This document shows, piece by piece, positions 13,716 to 22,378 of a DNA stretch of 32,891 bases. Position 1 is the first letter of the stretch, and every line of letters starts with the position of its first letter. A program made the translations under genes and the position numbers. This stretch comes from Prevotella sp. (lineage in GTDB: Bacteria > Bacteroidota > Bacteroidia > Bacteroidales > Bacteroidaceae): assembly GCA_016291005.1 (NCBI GenBank), contig JAEEVT010000011.1, positions 1-32,891 on the forward strand, in the 5' to 3' direction. A model generated the notes under the pieces. That model saw only the letters and a program-made list of their open reading frames with translations. It did no database searches and had not been told where the DNA came from.

Positions 13716-13723
13716 TACTTTTG
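13716..13723 (+). promoter_or_regulatory. -7 box of the Bat operon promoter
   Basis: TACTTTTG matches TAnnTTTG and is followed by GCAG. No good -33 element is at the right distance, which may mean activator dependence. Transcription would start near 13729, 35 nt before moxR. No other convincing promoter was found before batE, so eight genes may share this one. Confidence 0.55.
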
Positions 13724-13763
13724 CAGTTCGTAAAGAAACATCGAAAAAAGTAAGTAAATAATT

Positions 13764-14759
13764 ATGGCAGAAGCTATTGACATCCGCGAGTTGAATGTGC
13801 GGATAGAACAACAGAGTGGATTCGTGACCAACCTTGTGGCTGGCATGGATCGAGTGATAGTAGGACAGAAGCATTTGGTAGACTCCCTGCTGATTGGTCT
13901 TCTCTCTGATGGCAACATCCTGTTAGAGGGTGTTCCCGGTCTTGCAAAGACGCTGGCTATCAAGACGCTGGCTCAGCTGATTGATGCTACGTACAGTCGT
14001 ATACAGTTTACTCCCGACCTGCTGCCTGCCGACGTGACGGGTACCATGATTTATTCGCAGAAGGACGAGAAGTTCCAGGTGAAGCGCGGTCCGGTATTCG
14101 CCAACTTCGTGCTGGCAGACGAAATCAACCGTGCTCCGGCCAAGGTTCAGAGTGCCTTGCTGGAAGCCATGCAGGAGAAGCAGGTGACCATCGGCAGCGA
14201 GACCTTTAACCTGCCGAACCCATTCTTGGTGATGGCCACACAGAACCCCATCGAGCAGGAGGGTACCTATCCGTTACCTGAGGCCCAGGTGGACCGATTC
14301 ATGCTGAAGGTCGTCATCGGTTACCCGACCATTGACGAGGAGAAGAAGATTATCCGTGAGAACATCGGTGAGAGCCTGCCCAAGGTGACTCCCGTGACAA
14401 CGGCTGACGAGATTCTGAAAGCCCGTTCCGTGGTGCGCGAGGTTTATCTGGATGAGAAGATTGAGCAGTACATTGCCGACATCGTCTTTGCTACCCGTTT
14501 CCCAGATCGCTATGGCTTGAAGGAAATGAAGGACATGATCAGCTTCGGCGGTTCACCACGTGCCAGCATCAATCTGGCCAAGGCCAGCCGTGCCTATGCC
14601 TTCATCAAGCGTCGCGGCTATGTGGTTCCAGAGGATGTGCGTGCCGTGGCTCATGACGTGCTGCGCCATCGCATCGGCCTGACATACGAAGCCGAGGCCT
14701 CGAACATCACCAGCGAGGAAATCGTATCGAAGATCATTAATAAGGTGGAAGTGCCCTAA
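13764..14759 (+). CDS. MoxR-family AAA+ ATPase of the Bat operon
   Basis: MoxR ATPases act as chaperones that insert metal or assemble VWA-domain partners. The 331-aa protein has Walker A GVPGLAKTLAIKTLA (near residue 54), FTPDLLPADVTGT, Walker B FVLADEINRAPAKVQSALLE, sensor 1 VMATQNPIEQEGTYPLPEAQ, and arginine-containing sensor 2 SPRASINLAKASRAYA. It is first in the cluster, followed by a DUF58 protein and two VWA proteins, its expected partners. Membership in the aerotolerance operon described in Bacteroides fragilis is inferred from gene order. Confidence 0.95.
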   Translation: MAEAIDIRELNVRIEQQSGFVTNLVAGMDRVIVGQKHLVDSLLIGLLSDGNILLEGVPGLAKTLAIKTLAQLIDATYSRIQFTPDLLPADVTGTMIYSQKDEKFQVKRGPVFANFVLADEINRAPAKVQSALLEAMQEKQVTIGSETFNLPNPFLVMATQNPIEQEGTYPLPEAQVDRFMLKVVIGYPTIDEEKKIIRENIGESLPKVTPVTTADEILKARSVVREVYLDEKIEQYIADIVFATRFPDRYGLKEMKDMISFGGSPRASINLAKASRAYAFIKRRGYVVPEDVRAVAHDVLRHRIGLTYEAEASNITSEEIVSKIINKVEVP

Positions 14760-14794
14760 TTAATGCATAATGCATAATTCATAATGCATAATTG
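14760..14794. repeat. ATAATGCATAAT short repeats between moxR and the DUF58 gene
   Basis: TAATGCATAAT-type units occur three times in 35 bp, on both strands because the core ATGCAT is a palindrome. Short AT repeats of this kind fill several spacers in this window. Confidence 0.6.
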
Positions 14795-15664
14795 ATGGAG
14801 ACTTCTGAGATATTAAAGAAAGTACGGAAGATAGAGATCAAGGCCCGCGGTCTGAGCTCGAACGTCTTCGCCGGGCAGTACCATTCCGCCTTCAAGGGTA
14901 GGGGTATGGCCTTTAGCGAGGTGCGCGAGTATCAGTATGGCGACGATGTCCGTGATATCGACTGGAACGTCACGGCCCGCTTCCACCGTCCTTACGTCAA
15001 GGTGTTTGAGGAGGAGCGCGAACTCACCGTGATGCTGCTCATCGACGTCAGTGGTTCGTTGGACTTCGGCACACAGCGCCAGATGAAGCGCGACATGGTG
15101 ACGGAGATTGCGGCTACCATTGCATTCTCGGCCATCCAGAACAACGATCAGATCGGCGTGGTGTTCTTCTCTGACCGCATTGAGAAGTATATCCCTCCCA
15201 AGAAGGGTCGCAAGCACATCTTGTATATCATCCGCGAGATGCTGGACTTCCACCCCGAGTCGAAGCGTACCGACGTTAAACAGGCCCTGGAGTTCCTGAC
15301 CAGTGTTGCCAAGCGCCGTTGTACAGCCTTTGTACTCAGCGACTTCTACGTGCGTCAGGACTTCCTGCAACCCTTACAGATAGCCAACCGCAAACACGAT
15401 GTAGTGGCATTGCAGGTCTATGACCTTCGTGCCAAGGAGTTGCCTGACGTGGGGCTGATGCGTGTGGTGGATGCTGAGACGGGCTTTGAACAGTATATCG
15501 ACACCTCGAGCCGTAAGTTGCGTCAGGCTCATGAGCGTTACTGGCGCCAGCGTCAGGAGCAGTTGAAGGAGACCATGAACAAGAGTAATGTCGACCTGGT
15601 CTCAATCGCTACCAACGACGACTATGTGAAGGCACTTCTGATGTTGTTTAAACAAAGGAGCTAA
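14795..15664 (+). CDS. DUF58 / VWA-like protein of the Bat operon, 289 aa
   Basis: The DUF58 core has the signature VREYQYGDDVRDIDWNVTAR (about 45-65), then FEEERELTVMLLIDVSGSLD with a MIDAS-like DVSGS, and FVLSDFYV later. In MoxR-linked operons such cytoplasmic proteins are thought to be recruited by the ATPase. ATG 14795 is preferred over the adjoining TTG 14792. Its stop overlaps the next start by one base (TAATG), a coupling arrangement. Confidence 0.92.
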   Translation: METSEILKKVRKIEIKARGLSSNVFAGQYHSAFKGRGMAFSEVREYQYGDDVRDIDWNVTARFHRPYVKVFEEERELTVMLLIDVSGSLDFGTQRQMKRDMVTEIAATIAFSAIQNNDQIGVVFFSDRIEKYIPPKKGRKHILYIIREMLDFHPESKRTDVKQALEFLTSVAKRRCTAFVLSDFYVRQDFLQPLQIANRKHDVVALQVYDLRAKELPDVGLMRVVDAETGFEQYIDTSSRKLRQAHERYWRQRQEQLKETMNKSNVDLVSIATNDDYVKALLMLFKQRS

Positions 15665-16716
15665 TGAAGAAATTATACTATATATTCTCTCTTGCCTTTT
15701 GCCTCTTGCTGTTCACCCCACAAGTGAAGGCACAGGGTGTGAAGGCTGAGATCAGTCCGATAGAGATGATGATAGGCGAGCAGGCTCAGGTCACATTGAG
15801 TGTCAATGCCGATGAGTCGTCAAAGGTGGAGTGGCCTACCTTCCAACCTCGTCAGATGCTGGTGCCGGGGGTAGAAGTGCTGAGCACCAAGACGTTGTCT
15901 CCCAATAGCATACAGTTGACGCTGACTTCGTTCGATGGAAATCTCTATCCATTGCCTCCTTTCAAGGTGAAGGTCAATGGCAAGGAACTGACCAGCAACG
16001 AACTGGCCCTGAAAGTGGTCGAGGTTGAGGTGGACACCACGCAGCTGAACAAATTCTTCCCGCCGAAGGACGTCCAGGACAATCCTTTCCTTTGGTCGGA
16101 GTGGAGCCGACCCTTCTGGCTCAGCGTATGGATGCTGATTCTGTTGGCTGCCGGTTACTACCTTTATCTGCGCTTTCGCGACAACAAACCTATCATTACC
16201 CATATCAAGATAGTGAAGCGACTGTTGCCACACCAGAAAGCTATGAAGGAGATAGAGCAGATCAAGGCCGACAAGATGGTGAGTTCGGAGAACCAGAAGG
16301 AATACTACACCAAGCTGACAGATACGTTGCGTAAGTATATCGAGGAACGCTATGGCTTCTCGGCCATGGAGATGACCAGTTCTGAGATTATTGAGCGACT
16401 GATGTCTACTGGCGACCAGCAGAGTCTGGACGAGTTACGCCAGCTCTTTACGACGGCCGACCTGGTGAAGTTCGCCAAGTATTCGACCATGATCAATGAG
16501 AATGATGCCAACTTGGTGAATGCCATCGACTTCATTAACCAGACCAAGCTGGAGAACCAGCCCGTCGAGGAAGTGCAGAAACCACAACTCTCCGAGGCCG
16601 ACCAGCGTTCTCAGAAGGAGCGCCGCGTGCTGAAGATTCTGATTTGGTCAGTAGCACTTGTCGTTGTGGTGATGTTCTGCTACGTGGTGTACAGCGTATG
16701 GCAGTTGCTGACTTGA
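15664..16716 (+). CDS. Membrane protein of the Bat operon (BatD-like beta-sandwich plus two TM helices), 350 aa
   Basis: A signal peptide (MKKLYYIFSLAFCLLLFTPQ, cleavage after VKAQ) is followed by an Ig-like periplasmic domain (about 25-140: KAEISPIEMMIGEQAQVTLS). A transmembrane helix FWLSVWMLILLAAGYYLYL lies near 157-175. A charged cytoplasmic helical region with KEYYTKLTDTLRKYIEERYG follows, then a second TM segment near the C-terminus (ILIWSVALVVVVMFCYVVYS). This protein is regularly found between DUF58 and batA in Bacteroidetes; its job is not known. The region YTKLTDTLRKYIEERYGFSA resembles a segment in the BatD C-terminus. Confidence 0.85.
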   Translation: MKKLYYIFSLAFCLLLFTPQVKAQGVKAEISPIEMMIGEQAQVTLSVNADESSKVEWPTFQPRQMLVPGVEVLSTKTLSPNSIQLTLTSFDGNLYPLPPFKVKVNGKELTSNELALKVVEVEVDTTQLNKFFPPKDVQDNPFLWSEWSRPFWLSVWMLILLAAGYYLYLRFRDNKPIITHIKIVKRLLPHQKAMKEIEQIKADKMVSSENQKEYYTKLTDTLRKYIEERYGFSAMEMTSSEIIERLMSTGDQQSLDELRQLFTTADLVKFAKYSTMINENDANLVNAIDFINQTKLENQPVEEVQKPQLSEADQRSQKERRVLKILIWSVALVVVVMFCYVVYSVWQLLT

Positions 16717-16764
16717 GGGAGAAAGGAAATTTAAAATGGATTATTGATAATTGAGATTTGAACT

Positions 16765-17763
16765 GTGGAATTTGCCAATAAAGAATATCTGTTTCTGCTC
16801 CTCTTACTGATACCTTATTTAATATGGTATCTGATGTACAGGAAGAAGAGTGAACCCACGCTGCGCATGAGCGACACCAATGTATATCGCTATGCGCCAC
16901 GCTCGTGGAAGGTGCTTTTCATGCCATTGCTGCCACTACTGCGTATAGCAGTCTTCGTGCTCGTAGTGCTTATCCTGGCACGTCCGCAAACGCAGAATTC
17001 TTGGAAGAACCAATCTGTGGAAGGTATTGATATCATGTTAGCTATGGACGTATCGACATCGATGCTTGCAGAAGACCTGCGCCCTAACCGCATAGAGGCA
17101 GCCAAACAGGTGGCAGCAGAGTTCATCATAGGTCGTCCCAACGATAATATCGGTCTGACCATCTTTGCCGGCGAGGCTTTTACGCAGTGTCCCATGACCA
17201 CCGACCATGCATCGTTGCTCAACCTGTTGCAAGGTGTGCGGACTGATATCGCCGCCCGTGGACTGATAGAGGACGGTACTGCCATCGGTATGGGACTGGC
17301 CAATGCCGTGAGTCGTCTGAAAGACTCGAAAGCCAAGAGTCGTGTGGTCATCCTGTTGACCGACGGTTCTAACAACCGTGGCGACTTGTCGCCGATGACA
17401 GCTGCCGAGATTGCCAAGAGTCTGGGCATTCGTGTCTACACCATTGGTGTGGGTACCAACGGTACTGCTCCTTATCCTATGCAGGTGGCTGGTGGTGTGC
17501 AGTATGTCTCTGTCCCTGTCGAGATAGATAGCAAGACGTTGAGTAGCATTGCCGCTGCCACAGAGGGTGATTTCTATCGTGCTACAAACAACCGTGAGTT
17601 GCAGAACATCTACAAGGAAATTGACAAGCTGGAGAAATCGAAGCTGAATGTTAAGAAGTTCAGTAAACGTTACGAGGCCTACCAGCCCTTCGCCCTGGCT
17701 GCCGTGTTGATTCTGCTGTTGGAGATTCTGCTGCGCATCACCGTGTTCCGCAAACTCCCGTAA
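16765..17763 (+). CDS. batA: BatA, VWA-domain membrane protein
   Basis: The 332-aa protein has an N-terminal TM segment (EYLFLLLLLIPYLIWYLMY), a second TM (about 51-72), a VWA domain with MIDAS D95-x-S97-x-S99 in AMDVSTSMLAEDLRPNR, the distal Asp in LLTDGSNNRGD, and a C-terminal TM. The start codon is GTG 16765 (no suitable ATG precedes the TM). BatA and BatB are predicted to form a membrane complex acted on by the MoxR ATPase. The operon was linked to oxygen tolerance in Bacteroides fragilis, though the mechanism is unclear. Confidence 0.93.
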   Translation: MEFANKEYLFLLLLLIPYLIWYLMYRKKSEPTLRMSDTNVYRYAPRSWKVLFMPLLPLLRIAVFVLVVLILARPQTQNSWKNQSVEGIDIMLAMDVSTSMLAEDLRPNRIEAAKQVAAEFIIGRPNDNIGLTIFAGEAFTQCPMTTDHASLLNLLQGVRTDIAARGLIEDGTAIGMGLANAVSRLKDSKAKSRVVILLTDGSNNRGDLSPMTAAEIAKSLGIRVYTIGVGTNGTAPYPMQVAGGVQYVSVPVEIDSKTLSSIAAATEGDFYRATNNRELQNIYKEIDKLEKSKLNVKKFSKRYEAYQPFALAAVLILLLEILLRITVFRKLP

Positions 17764-17815
17764 TAGTAAGGTAAAAGTGAATAATTTGCTATCGCAATAA
17801 TATAATATTAGTCAA

Positions 17816-18835
17816 GTGTTTAGATTTGAAGACCCCATATATCTGTATCTGTTGGCAATAGTCCCCGTGCTTTTTGTCATCCGTTTCATGATGGTACGTC
17901 AGCAGAAAAAGCGCCTTCGCAAGTTTGGCGACCCAGAGCTGATGAAACTGTTGGCCCCCGATGTGTCCCGTTTCCGTCCGGCGGTGAAGTTCTGGCTGCT
18001 GCTGGCAGCATGGACCTTGTTGGTAGTCATGCTGGCACGTCCCCAGATGGGAACGAAGATCAGTCATGAGAAGCGTACGGGAATAGAAACCATCATTGCC
18101 CTCGACATCAGTAATTCGATGCTTGCCGAAGATGTGGCTCCCAGTCGTCTTGATCGTTCGAAGATGATGATAGAGAACCTGGTCGACCATTTCACCGACG
18201 ACAAGATAGGTCTCATCATCTTTGCCGGCGACGCTTTTGTGCAGCTGCCCATCACTAGTGACTACGTCAGTGCCAAGATGTTCCTGTCGAGCATCACTCC
18301 TTCAATGATTACCACGCAGGGAACAGACATTGCCGCAGCCATCAATATGGCCTCCCACAGCTTCACCCAGCAACAAGGCGTCGGCAAGGCTATCATCGTC
18401 ATTACCGACGGTGAAGACCACGAGGGTGGGGCGTTGGAAGCTGCCAAGGACGCCCGCAACAGCGGCATGAACACCTACGTTCTCGGTGTCGGCTCGCCCC
18501 AAGGTGCTCCCATCCCCACGTCTAACGGCGACTATATGCGCGACCAGTCCGGCCAAACCGTTATGTCGGCCTTGAATGAGGACATGTGCCGTCAGATTGC
18601 TACTGCCGGCGGTGGTGCCTATATCCATGTCGAGAACAATAGCCGTGCCCAGGAGCAGTTGGACAATGAACTGGACAAACTGGCCAAGAAGGAAATCGTC
18701 GCTACACTGTATAGTGACTTTGACGAGCAGTTCCAGGCAGTAGGCATTATCGTCCTCCTGTTGCTCATCATCGAACTGTGTATTCTTGAAATCAAGAACC
18801 CGATGCTGAAGCGCATTAGTTTGTTTAAAAGGTAA
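17816..18835 (+). CDS. batB: BatB, VWA-domain membrane protein
   Basis: The paralogue of BatA, 339 aa, has the same layout: TM at about 8-25 (YLYLLAIVPVLFVIRFMM), TM at about 58-75, MIDAS D97-x-S99-x-S101 in ALDISNSMLAEDVAPSR, ITDGEDHEGGAL, and a C-terminal TM (VGIIVLLLLIIELCILEI). GTG 17816 is the start that begins with the conserved FRFEDPIYLYLL. Its last codons AAA AGG TAA already belong to the AAAAGGTAA repeat that fills the spacer before batC. Confidence 0.93.
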   Translation: MFRFEDPIYLYLLAIVPVLFVIRFMMVRQQKKRLRKFGDPELMKLLAPDVSRFRPAVKFWLLLAAWTLLVVMLARPQMGTKISHEKRTGIETIIALDISNSMLAEDVAPSRLDRSKMMIENLVDHFTDDKIGLIIFAGDAFVQLPITSDYVSAKMFLSSITPSMITTQGTDIAAAINMASHSFTQQQGVGKAIIVITDGEDHEGGALEAAKDARNSGMNTYVLGVGSPQGAPIPTSNGDYMRDQSGQTVMSALNEDMCRQIATAGGGAYIHVENNSRAQEQLDNELDKLAKKEIVATLYSDFDEQFQAVGIIVLLLLIIELCILEIKNPMLKRISLFKR

Positions 18836-18951
18836 AAAGATAAAAAAGTAAAAAGGTAAAAAAGTAAATAATGGAAAAGATGATAAATATAAAGGCTAAA
18901 AGGTGGGTGAAATGGGTTTTACCTTTTTACCTTATTACCTTTTTACCTTTA
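18828..18951. repeat. Long inverted repeat around the batC start codon
   Basis: The left arm 18828-18862 (AAAAGGTAAAAAGATAAAAA...) pairs with 18917-18951 (TTTTACCTTTTTACCTTATT...) at 31 of 35 positions. The left arm covers the batB stop and spacer. The right arm is the coding sequence of BatC's signal peptide. ATG 18871 lies in the 54-nt loop. Confidence 0.75.
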
Positions 18952-19575
18952 ACCCTGGCGGCTCAATCCGACCGTCAGTTGATACGGCAGGGTAATAAGC
19001 AGTTCAGGGCAGGCAATATGGCTGAGGCTGAAGTGCTGTATCGTAAGGCTGTAGAGAAAAACCAGCGTAACCCGCAGGCTACTTATAACTTGGGCAATGC
19101 TCTCATGGAGCAACGTAAAGACTCGTTGTCTATCAACCAGTTGGAAGCTTCGGCTAAACTGGAGACGAATCCTTTGCGACGCGCCCAGGCTTTCCATAAT
19201 ATAGGCGTCATTTGTCAGAAACACCAGATGTTCAACGAGGCCATCGAGGCTTATAAGGAGTCGCTTCGCAACAATCCTACCGACGACCAGACCCGTTATA
19301 ACCTGGAACTGTGCAAGCGTCAGCAGAAACAACAGCAGCAGGACGATAAGCAGAACCAGCAGAAGCAGGAGCAGGAGAAGAAGGAGCAAGAGCAGAAGCA
19401 AGAGCAGGAGAAGCAGGAGAAGAAAGACCAGCAGCAGCCTCCTAAGCAGCAGATGAGCAAGGACAATGCCGAACAGTTGCTGAATGCTGCCATGCAGGAA
19501 GAGAAACAAACTCAAGAGCGTATGCAGAAAGCCATGCAGAGGTCTCAGAAGCGCACTTTGGAGAAGAACTGGTGA
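18871..19575 (+). CDS. batC: BatC, TPR protein
   Basis: The 234-aa exported TPR protein has a signal region (KWVLPFYLITFLPLTLAA) encoded by repeated TTACCTTTT units, so its sequence mirrors the DNA repeat. TPR units lie at about 40-150 (AGNMAEAEVLYRKAVEKNQ, ATYNLGNALMEQRKD, AFHNIGVICQKHQMFNEAIE). A long Q/K/E-rich segment (about 150-195) is followed by a helix containing NAEQLLNAAMQEEKQTQERM. It is predicted to be periplasmic and to bind other Bat proteins. ATG 18871 is 35 bp after batB. Confidence 0.9.
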   Translation: MEKMINIKAKRWVKWVLPFYLITFLPLTLAAQSDRQLIRQGNKQFRAGNMAEAEVLYRKAVEKNQRNPQATYNLGNALMEQRKDSLSINQLEASAKLETNPLRRAQAFHNIGVICQKHQMFNEAIEAYKESLRNNPTDDQTRYNLELCKRQQKQQQQDDKQNQQKQEQEKKEQEQKQEQEKQEKKDQQQPPKQQMSKDNAEQLLNAAMQEEKQTQERMQKAMQRSQKRTLEKNW

Positions 19576-19613
19576 TGAGATAATGTAAATATGAGAAATT
19601 GTAAAATTGATAA

Positions 19614-19678
19614 AATGTAAAAATGCAAAAATGAAGAAACGACTGATTTTTATTATTTCATTATTAAATTTTTACATT
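19614..19678. repeat. Inverted repeat around the batD start codon
   Basis: AATGTAAAAAT at 19614-19624 pairs perfectly with ATTTTTACATT at 19668-19678. It lies in a longer AT-rich spacer of TAAAATTG/TAAAATG repeats. The right arm encodes part of BatD's signal peptide (NFYIAT). It is weaker than the batC and batE cases because of base composition. Confidence 0.5.
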
Positions 19679-21472
19679 GCGACAATCGTCGCCCAGACCC
19701 TTACAGGTCGGGCGCCAGACCAGGTTGCTGTTGGAGAACAGTTCCGATTGAGCTATACCGTCAATACCGACGAAGCGAGGGGTTTCCGTGCCGGTAACAT
19801 CCCCGACGCCTTCGATGTGCTCATGGGTCCCAGCACTTCCACGCAGTCCAGCTACCAATTGGTCAATGGCCACATGTCCAGTTCGTCGTCCATCACCTAT
19901 ACCTATATTCTTTCAGCCAATAAGAATGGTATCTTCACCATTCCTGCAGCCCATGTGACGGTAGGTGGCAAGAACATCAACTCCAACGAGATTCACATCC
20001 AGGTTGTTGGCAATGCCAGCAATGCCCAGTCGGGTGGGGGAGGTCAGGGCCGACGACAGTCTGGCCGTACGGAGGTGCGTCCTGCTGGTAGCACCATTTC
20101 CGGCAGCGACCTCTTCATCAAGGTTTCTGCTTCCAAGCAGCATGTCCGTGAGCAAGAACCTATCCTCTTGACCTATAAGGTATATACACTGGTGGCCTTG
20201 ACCCAGTTGAATGGTAAGATGGCCGACTTGAAGAGCTTCTATACCCGCGAGGTACCGCTGTCGCAGGAGAAGCAGTTCCATCTGGAAATGCTGAACGGCA
20301 AACCTTATAAGACTGTCACTTGGCAACAATACGTCATGTTCCCGCAGGTGACGGGTAAGTTGGAAGTGCCCAGTATCACTTACGAAGGCATCGTCGCCCA
20401 GCAGAATCGAAACGTTGACCCCTTCGAAGCTTTCTTTAACGGCGGCTCGGGCTATGTCGAGGTGAAGAAGCAGATTACCGCTCCTGGCATTACCATCCAA
20501 GTGGACCCGTTGCCCGAACATCCGGCAGGATTCTCTGGCGGAGTCGGTTCCTTCCAGATTTCTGCCCAGCTCGACAAGACGGAAGTGAAGGCTAACGACC
20601 CAGTCAAGCTGCGTGTCACGGTGAGCGGCATGGGTAACATGAAGTTGCTCAAACAGCCCGTCGTTGAATTCCCCAGCGACTTCGACCATTATGACGCCAA
20701 GGTAACGGACAAGACCAAGCTGACGACACGCGGCCTGGAGGGAAGCATCATCTATGACTTCCTGGCTGTGCCGCGTCATCAGGGAACTTTCGAGATTCCT
20801 GCCATCAGCTATGTCTATTTCGACACTCAGAGCAATAAATACAAGACCGTCAAGACCCAGCCCTTCACGCTACATGTCGCCAAGGGCAGCGGTAGCAGTT
20901 CTTCGGCTTATAGCGGTCAGGAGGATATCAAGCAGCTGAACAGCGACATCCGCTATATCAAAATGGGCGAAAGCCGTCAGCGTGCTGTGGGCGAATACTT
21001 CTTCGCCTCCACCGAGTATTGGGTGTCGCTGGCCGTCCTCGTCTTGGCCTTTATCTCGCTGTTCGTCATTTTCCGTCAGCGGGCTATCGACAATGCCGAC
21101 ATTGTGGGTCAGCGTGCTGGCAAAGCTAACAAGGTGGCTACGAAGCGCTTGAAGAAAGCTGCCAAGTTGATGGCTGCGGGTAAGCAGAACGACTTCTATG
21201 ACGAGGTGTTACGGGCACTTTGGGGCTATGTCGGTGACAAGCTGAACATGCCTGTCGAGCAATTGTCTCGCGAAAACATCAGCCAGAAACTCTCGGCCCA
21301 TAGTGTCCACCAGTCCGTCATCGATCAGTTCTTGGGTGCCCTTGACGAGTGCGAATATGCCCGTTATGCCCCAGGCGATGTTACAGGTAATATGAATAAG
21401 GTATATGATGCGGCTATGGGTGCCATCACTCAGATAGCCACCACAATGAAGAAAAGGCCCTCGGCTAAATGA
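19631..21472 (+). CDS. batD: BatD, oxygen-tolerance family membrane protein
   Basis: The 613-aa protein has a signal peptide MKKRLIFIISLLNFYIATIV ending at VAQ, then repeated Ig-like periplasmic domains (about 25-440: GRAPDQVAVGEQFRLSYTVN; LTYKVYTLVALTQLNGK; KANDPVKLRVTVSGMGNMKL; GTFEIPAISYVYFDTQS). A single TM follows (YWVSLAVLVLAFISLFVIF, about 465-484), then a cytoplasmic helical tail (DFYDEVLRALWGYVGDKLNM). ATG 19631 is preferred over TTG 19607 because it begins the signal peptide. The stop overlaps an ATG (ATGA at 21469-21472) in the batE reading frame. Confidence 0.92.
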   Translation: MKKRLIFIISLLNFYIATIVAQTLTGRAPDQVAVGEQFRLSYTVNTDEARGFRAGNIPDAFDVLMGPSTSTQSSYQLVNGHMSSSSSITYTYILSANKNGIFTIPAAHVTVGGKNINSNEIHIQVVGNASNAQSGGGGQGRRQSGRTEVRPAGSTISGSDLFIKVSASKQHVREQEPILLTYKVYTLVALTQLNGKMADLKSFYTREVPLSQEKQFHLEMLNGKPYKTVTWQQYVMFPQVTGKLEVPSITYEGIVAQQNRNVDPFEAFFNGGSGYVEVKKQITAPGITIQVDPLPEHPAGFSGGVGSFQISAQLDKTEVKANDPVKLRVTVSGMGNMKLLKQPVVEFPSDFDHYDAKVTDKTKLTTRGLEGSIIYDFLAVPRHQGTFEIPAISYVYFDTQSNKYKTVKTQPFTLHVAKGSGSSSSAYSGQEDIKQLNSDIRYIKMGESRQRAVGEYFFASTEYWVSLAVLVLAFISLFVIFRQRAIDNADIVGQRAGKANKVATKRLKKAAKLMAAGKQNDFYDEVLRALWGYVGDKLNMPVEQLSRENISQKLSAHSVHQSVIDQFLGALDECEYARYAPGDVTGNMNKVYDAAMGAITQIATTMKKRPSAK

Positions 21473-21616
21473 GAAATGAAAGAAGTGAGGAACGAGCAAT
21501 GAAAATGAAGTTATTTAGAAATGTTATGCGCTATACAAATATGAGAGAATTGAGGAGACAATGGGTCATGAGATTGCTGACGGCATTTCTCGTTTCTCAT
21601 TTCTCCTTTCTCATTT
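21467..21616. repeat. Long inverted repeat around the batE start region
   Basis: The left arm 21467-21501 (AAATGAGAAATGAAAGAAGT...) pairs with 21584-21616 (CATTTCTCGTTTCTCATTTC...). Ten outer bases are perfect, then 18 of 22 after a two-base bulge. The right arm encodes FLVSHFSFLIS of the BatE signal peptide. The three candidate starts from 21523 to 21568 fall in the loop. Confidence 0.7.
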
Positions 21617-22317
21617 CTTCTGCGGCTGTACCGCAGAAGGCTTTGGCCGACAGTGCCTTCGTTCAGGAACGTTACCAGCAGGCAGCCCGTGACTATGAGG
21701 CACTGCTGAAACAAGGTGTAAGCGCTGAACTCTATTACAATCTGGGTAACTGCTACTACCGCATGGACCAGATGACGAAGGCCGTACTGAACTATGAGCG
21801 TGCCCTGTTGCTCTCGCCGGGTGACAGAGACATCCGTTTCAACTTGCAGATGGCCCGTTCGAAGACCATCGATAAGATTACGCCTGAGTCAGAGATGTTC
21901 TTCGTCACATGGTATCACGCGCTGGTCAACCTGATGAGTGTTGATGGCTGGGCGCGAATGGCCCTCGTTTCGCTGGTCATCGCCATCATCCTGGCCTTGC
22001 TCTACCTCTTTGCCGACCGCATAGCCCTGCGCAAGATTGGGTTCTTTGGCGGTATCCTGCTATTGCTGGTGTTTATCGTCAGCAATATCTTTGCCTTCCA
22101 TCAGCGCTACGCCCTGACCCATCGTACGGGAGCCATTGTCATTAAGTCGGCAGTGAATGTCAAGAGCACGCCGTCGAAGAATGGTACCGACCTCTTTATC
22201 TTGCACGAAGGAACCCGTGTCACTATCACTGATTCCTCCATGCGTGGCTGGCGTGAGGTTCGCGTGGCCGATGGCAAAGAAGGCTGGTTGGAAACGAAAG
22301 AGATAGAAGTGATTTAA
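21568..22317 (+). CDS. batE: BatE, TPR and SH3-domain membrane protein
   Basis: From ATG 21568 the protein (249 aa) starts MRLLTAFLVSHFSFLISSAA, an ordinary signal peptide ending near ALA. Next come TPR units (RYQQAARDYEALLKQGVSAE, YNLGNCYYRMDQMTKAVLNY), two TM helices (MALVSLVIAIILALLYLFA and FFGGILLLLVFIVSNIFAF), and a bacterial SH3 domain (GAIVIKSAVNVKSTPSKNGT to the end). The frame is open to ATG 21469, which overlaps the batD stop, and other ATGs lie at 21499 and 21541. The start is therefore uncertain; 21568 or 21541 fits the signal peptide best. It is the last gene of the Bat operon. Confidence 0.88.
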   Translation: MRLLTAFLVSHFSFLISSAAVPQKALADSAFVQERYQQAARDYEALLKQGVSAELYYNLGNCYYRMDQMTKAVLNYERALLLSPGDRDIRFNLQMARSKTIDKITPESEMFFVTWYHALVNLMSVDGWARMALVSLVIAIILALLYLFADRIALRKIGFFGGILLLLVFIVSNIFAFHQRYALTHRTGAIVIKSAVNVKSTPSKNGTDLFILHEGTRVTITDSSMRGWREVRVADGKEGWLETKEIEVI

Positions 22318-22378
22318 AGTTTAGAGTTTAGTGCTTAGAGTATAGAGTTTAGTGTTGACAGTTTAGGGGCTTGAGGTG
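22318..22378 (+). repeat. TTTAGAGTTTAGTG short tandem repeats
   Basis: The spacer consists of degenerate repeats of AGTTTAGAGTTTAGTGCTTA type. No promoter match was seen. It is a further example of simple purine-rich repeats in spacers here. Confidence 0.55.

Noticed and set aside
18949..19515. Minus-strand leucine-rich ORF opposite batC
   Set aside because: Poly-leucine text is the antisense of the CAG/GAG-rich Q/K/E segment of BatC, not a membrane protein.
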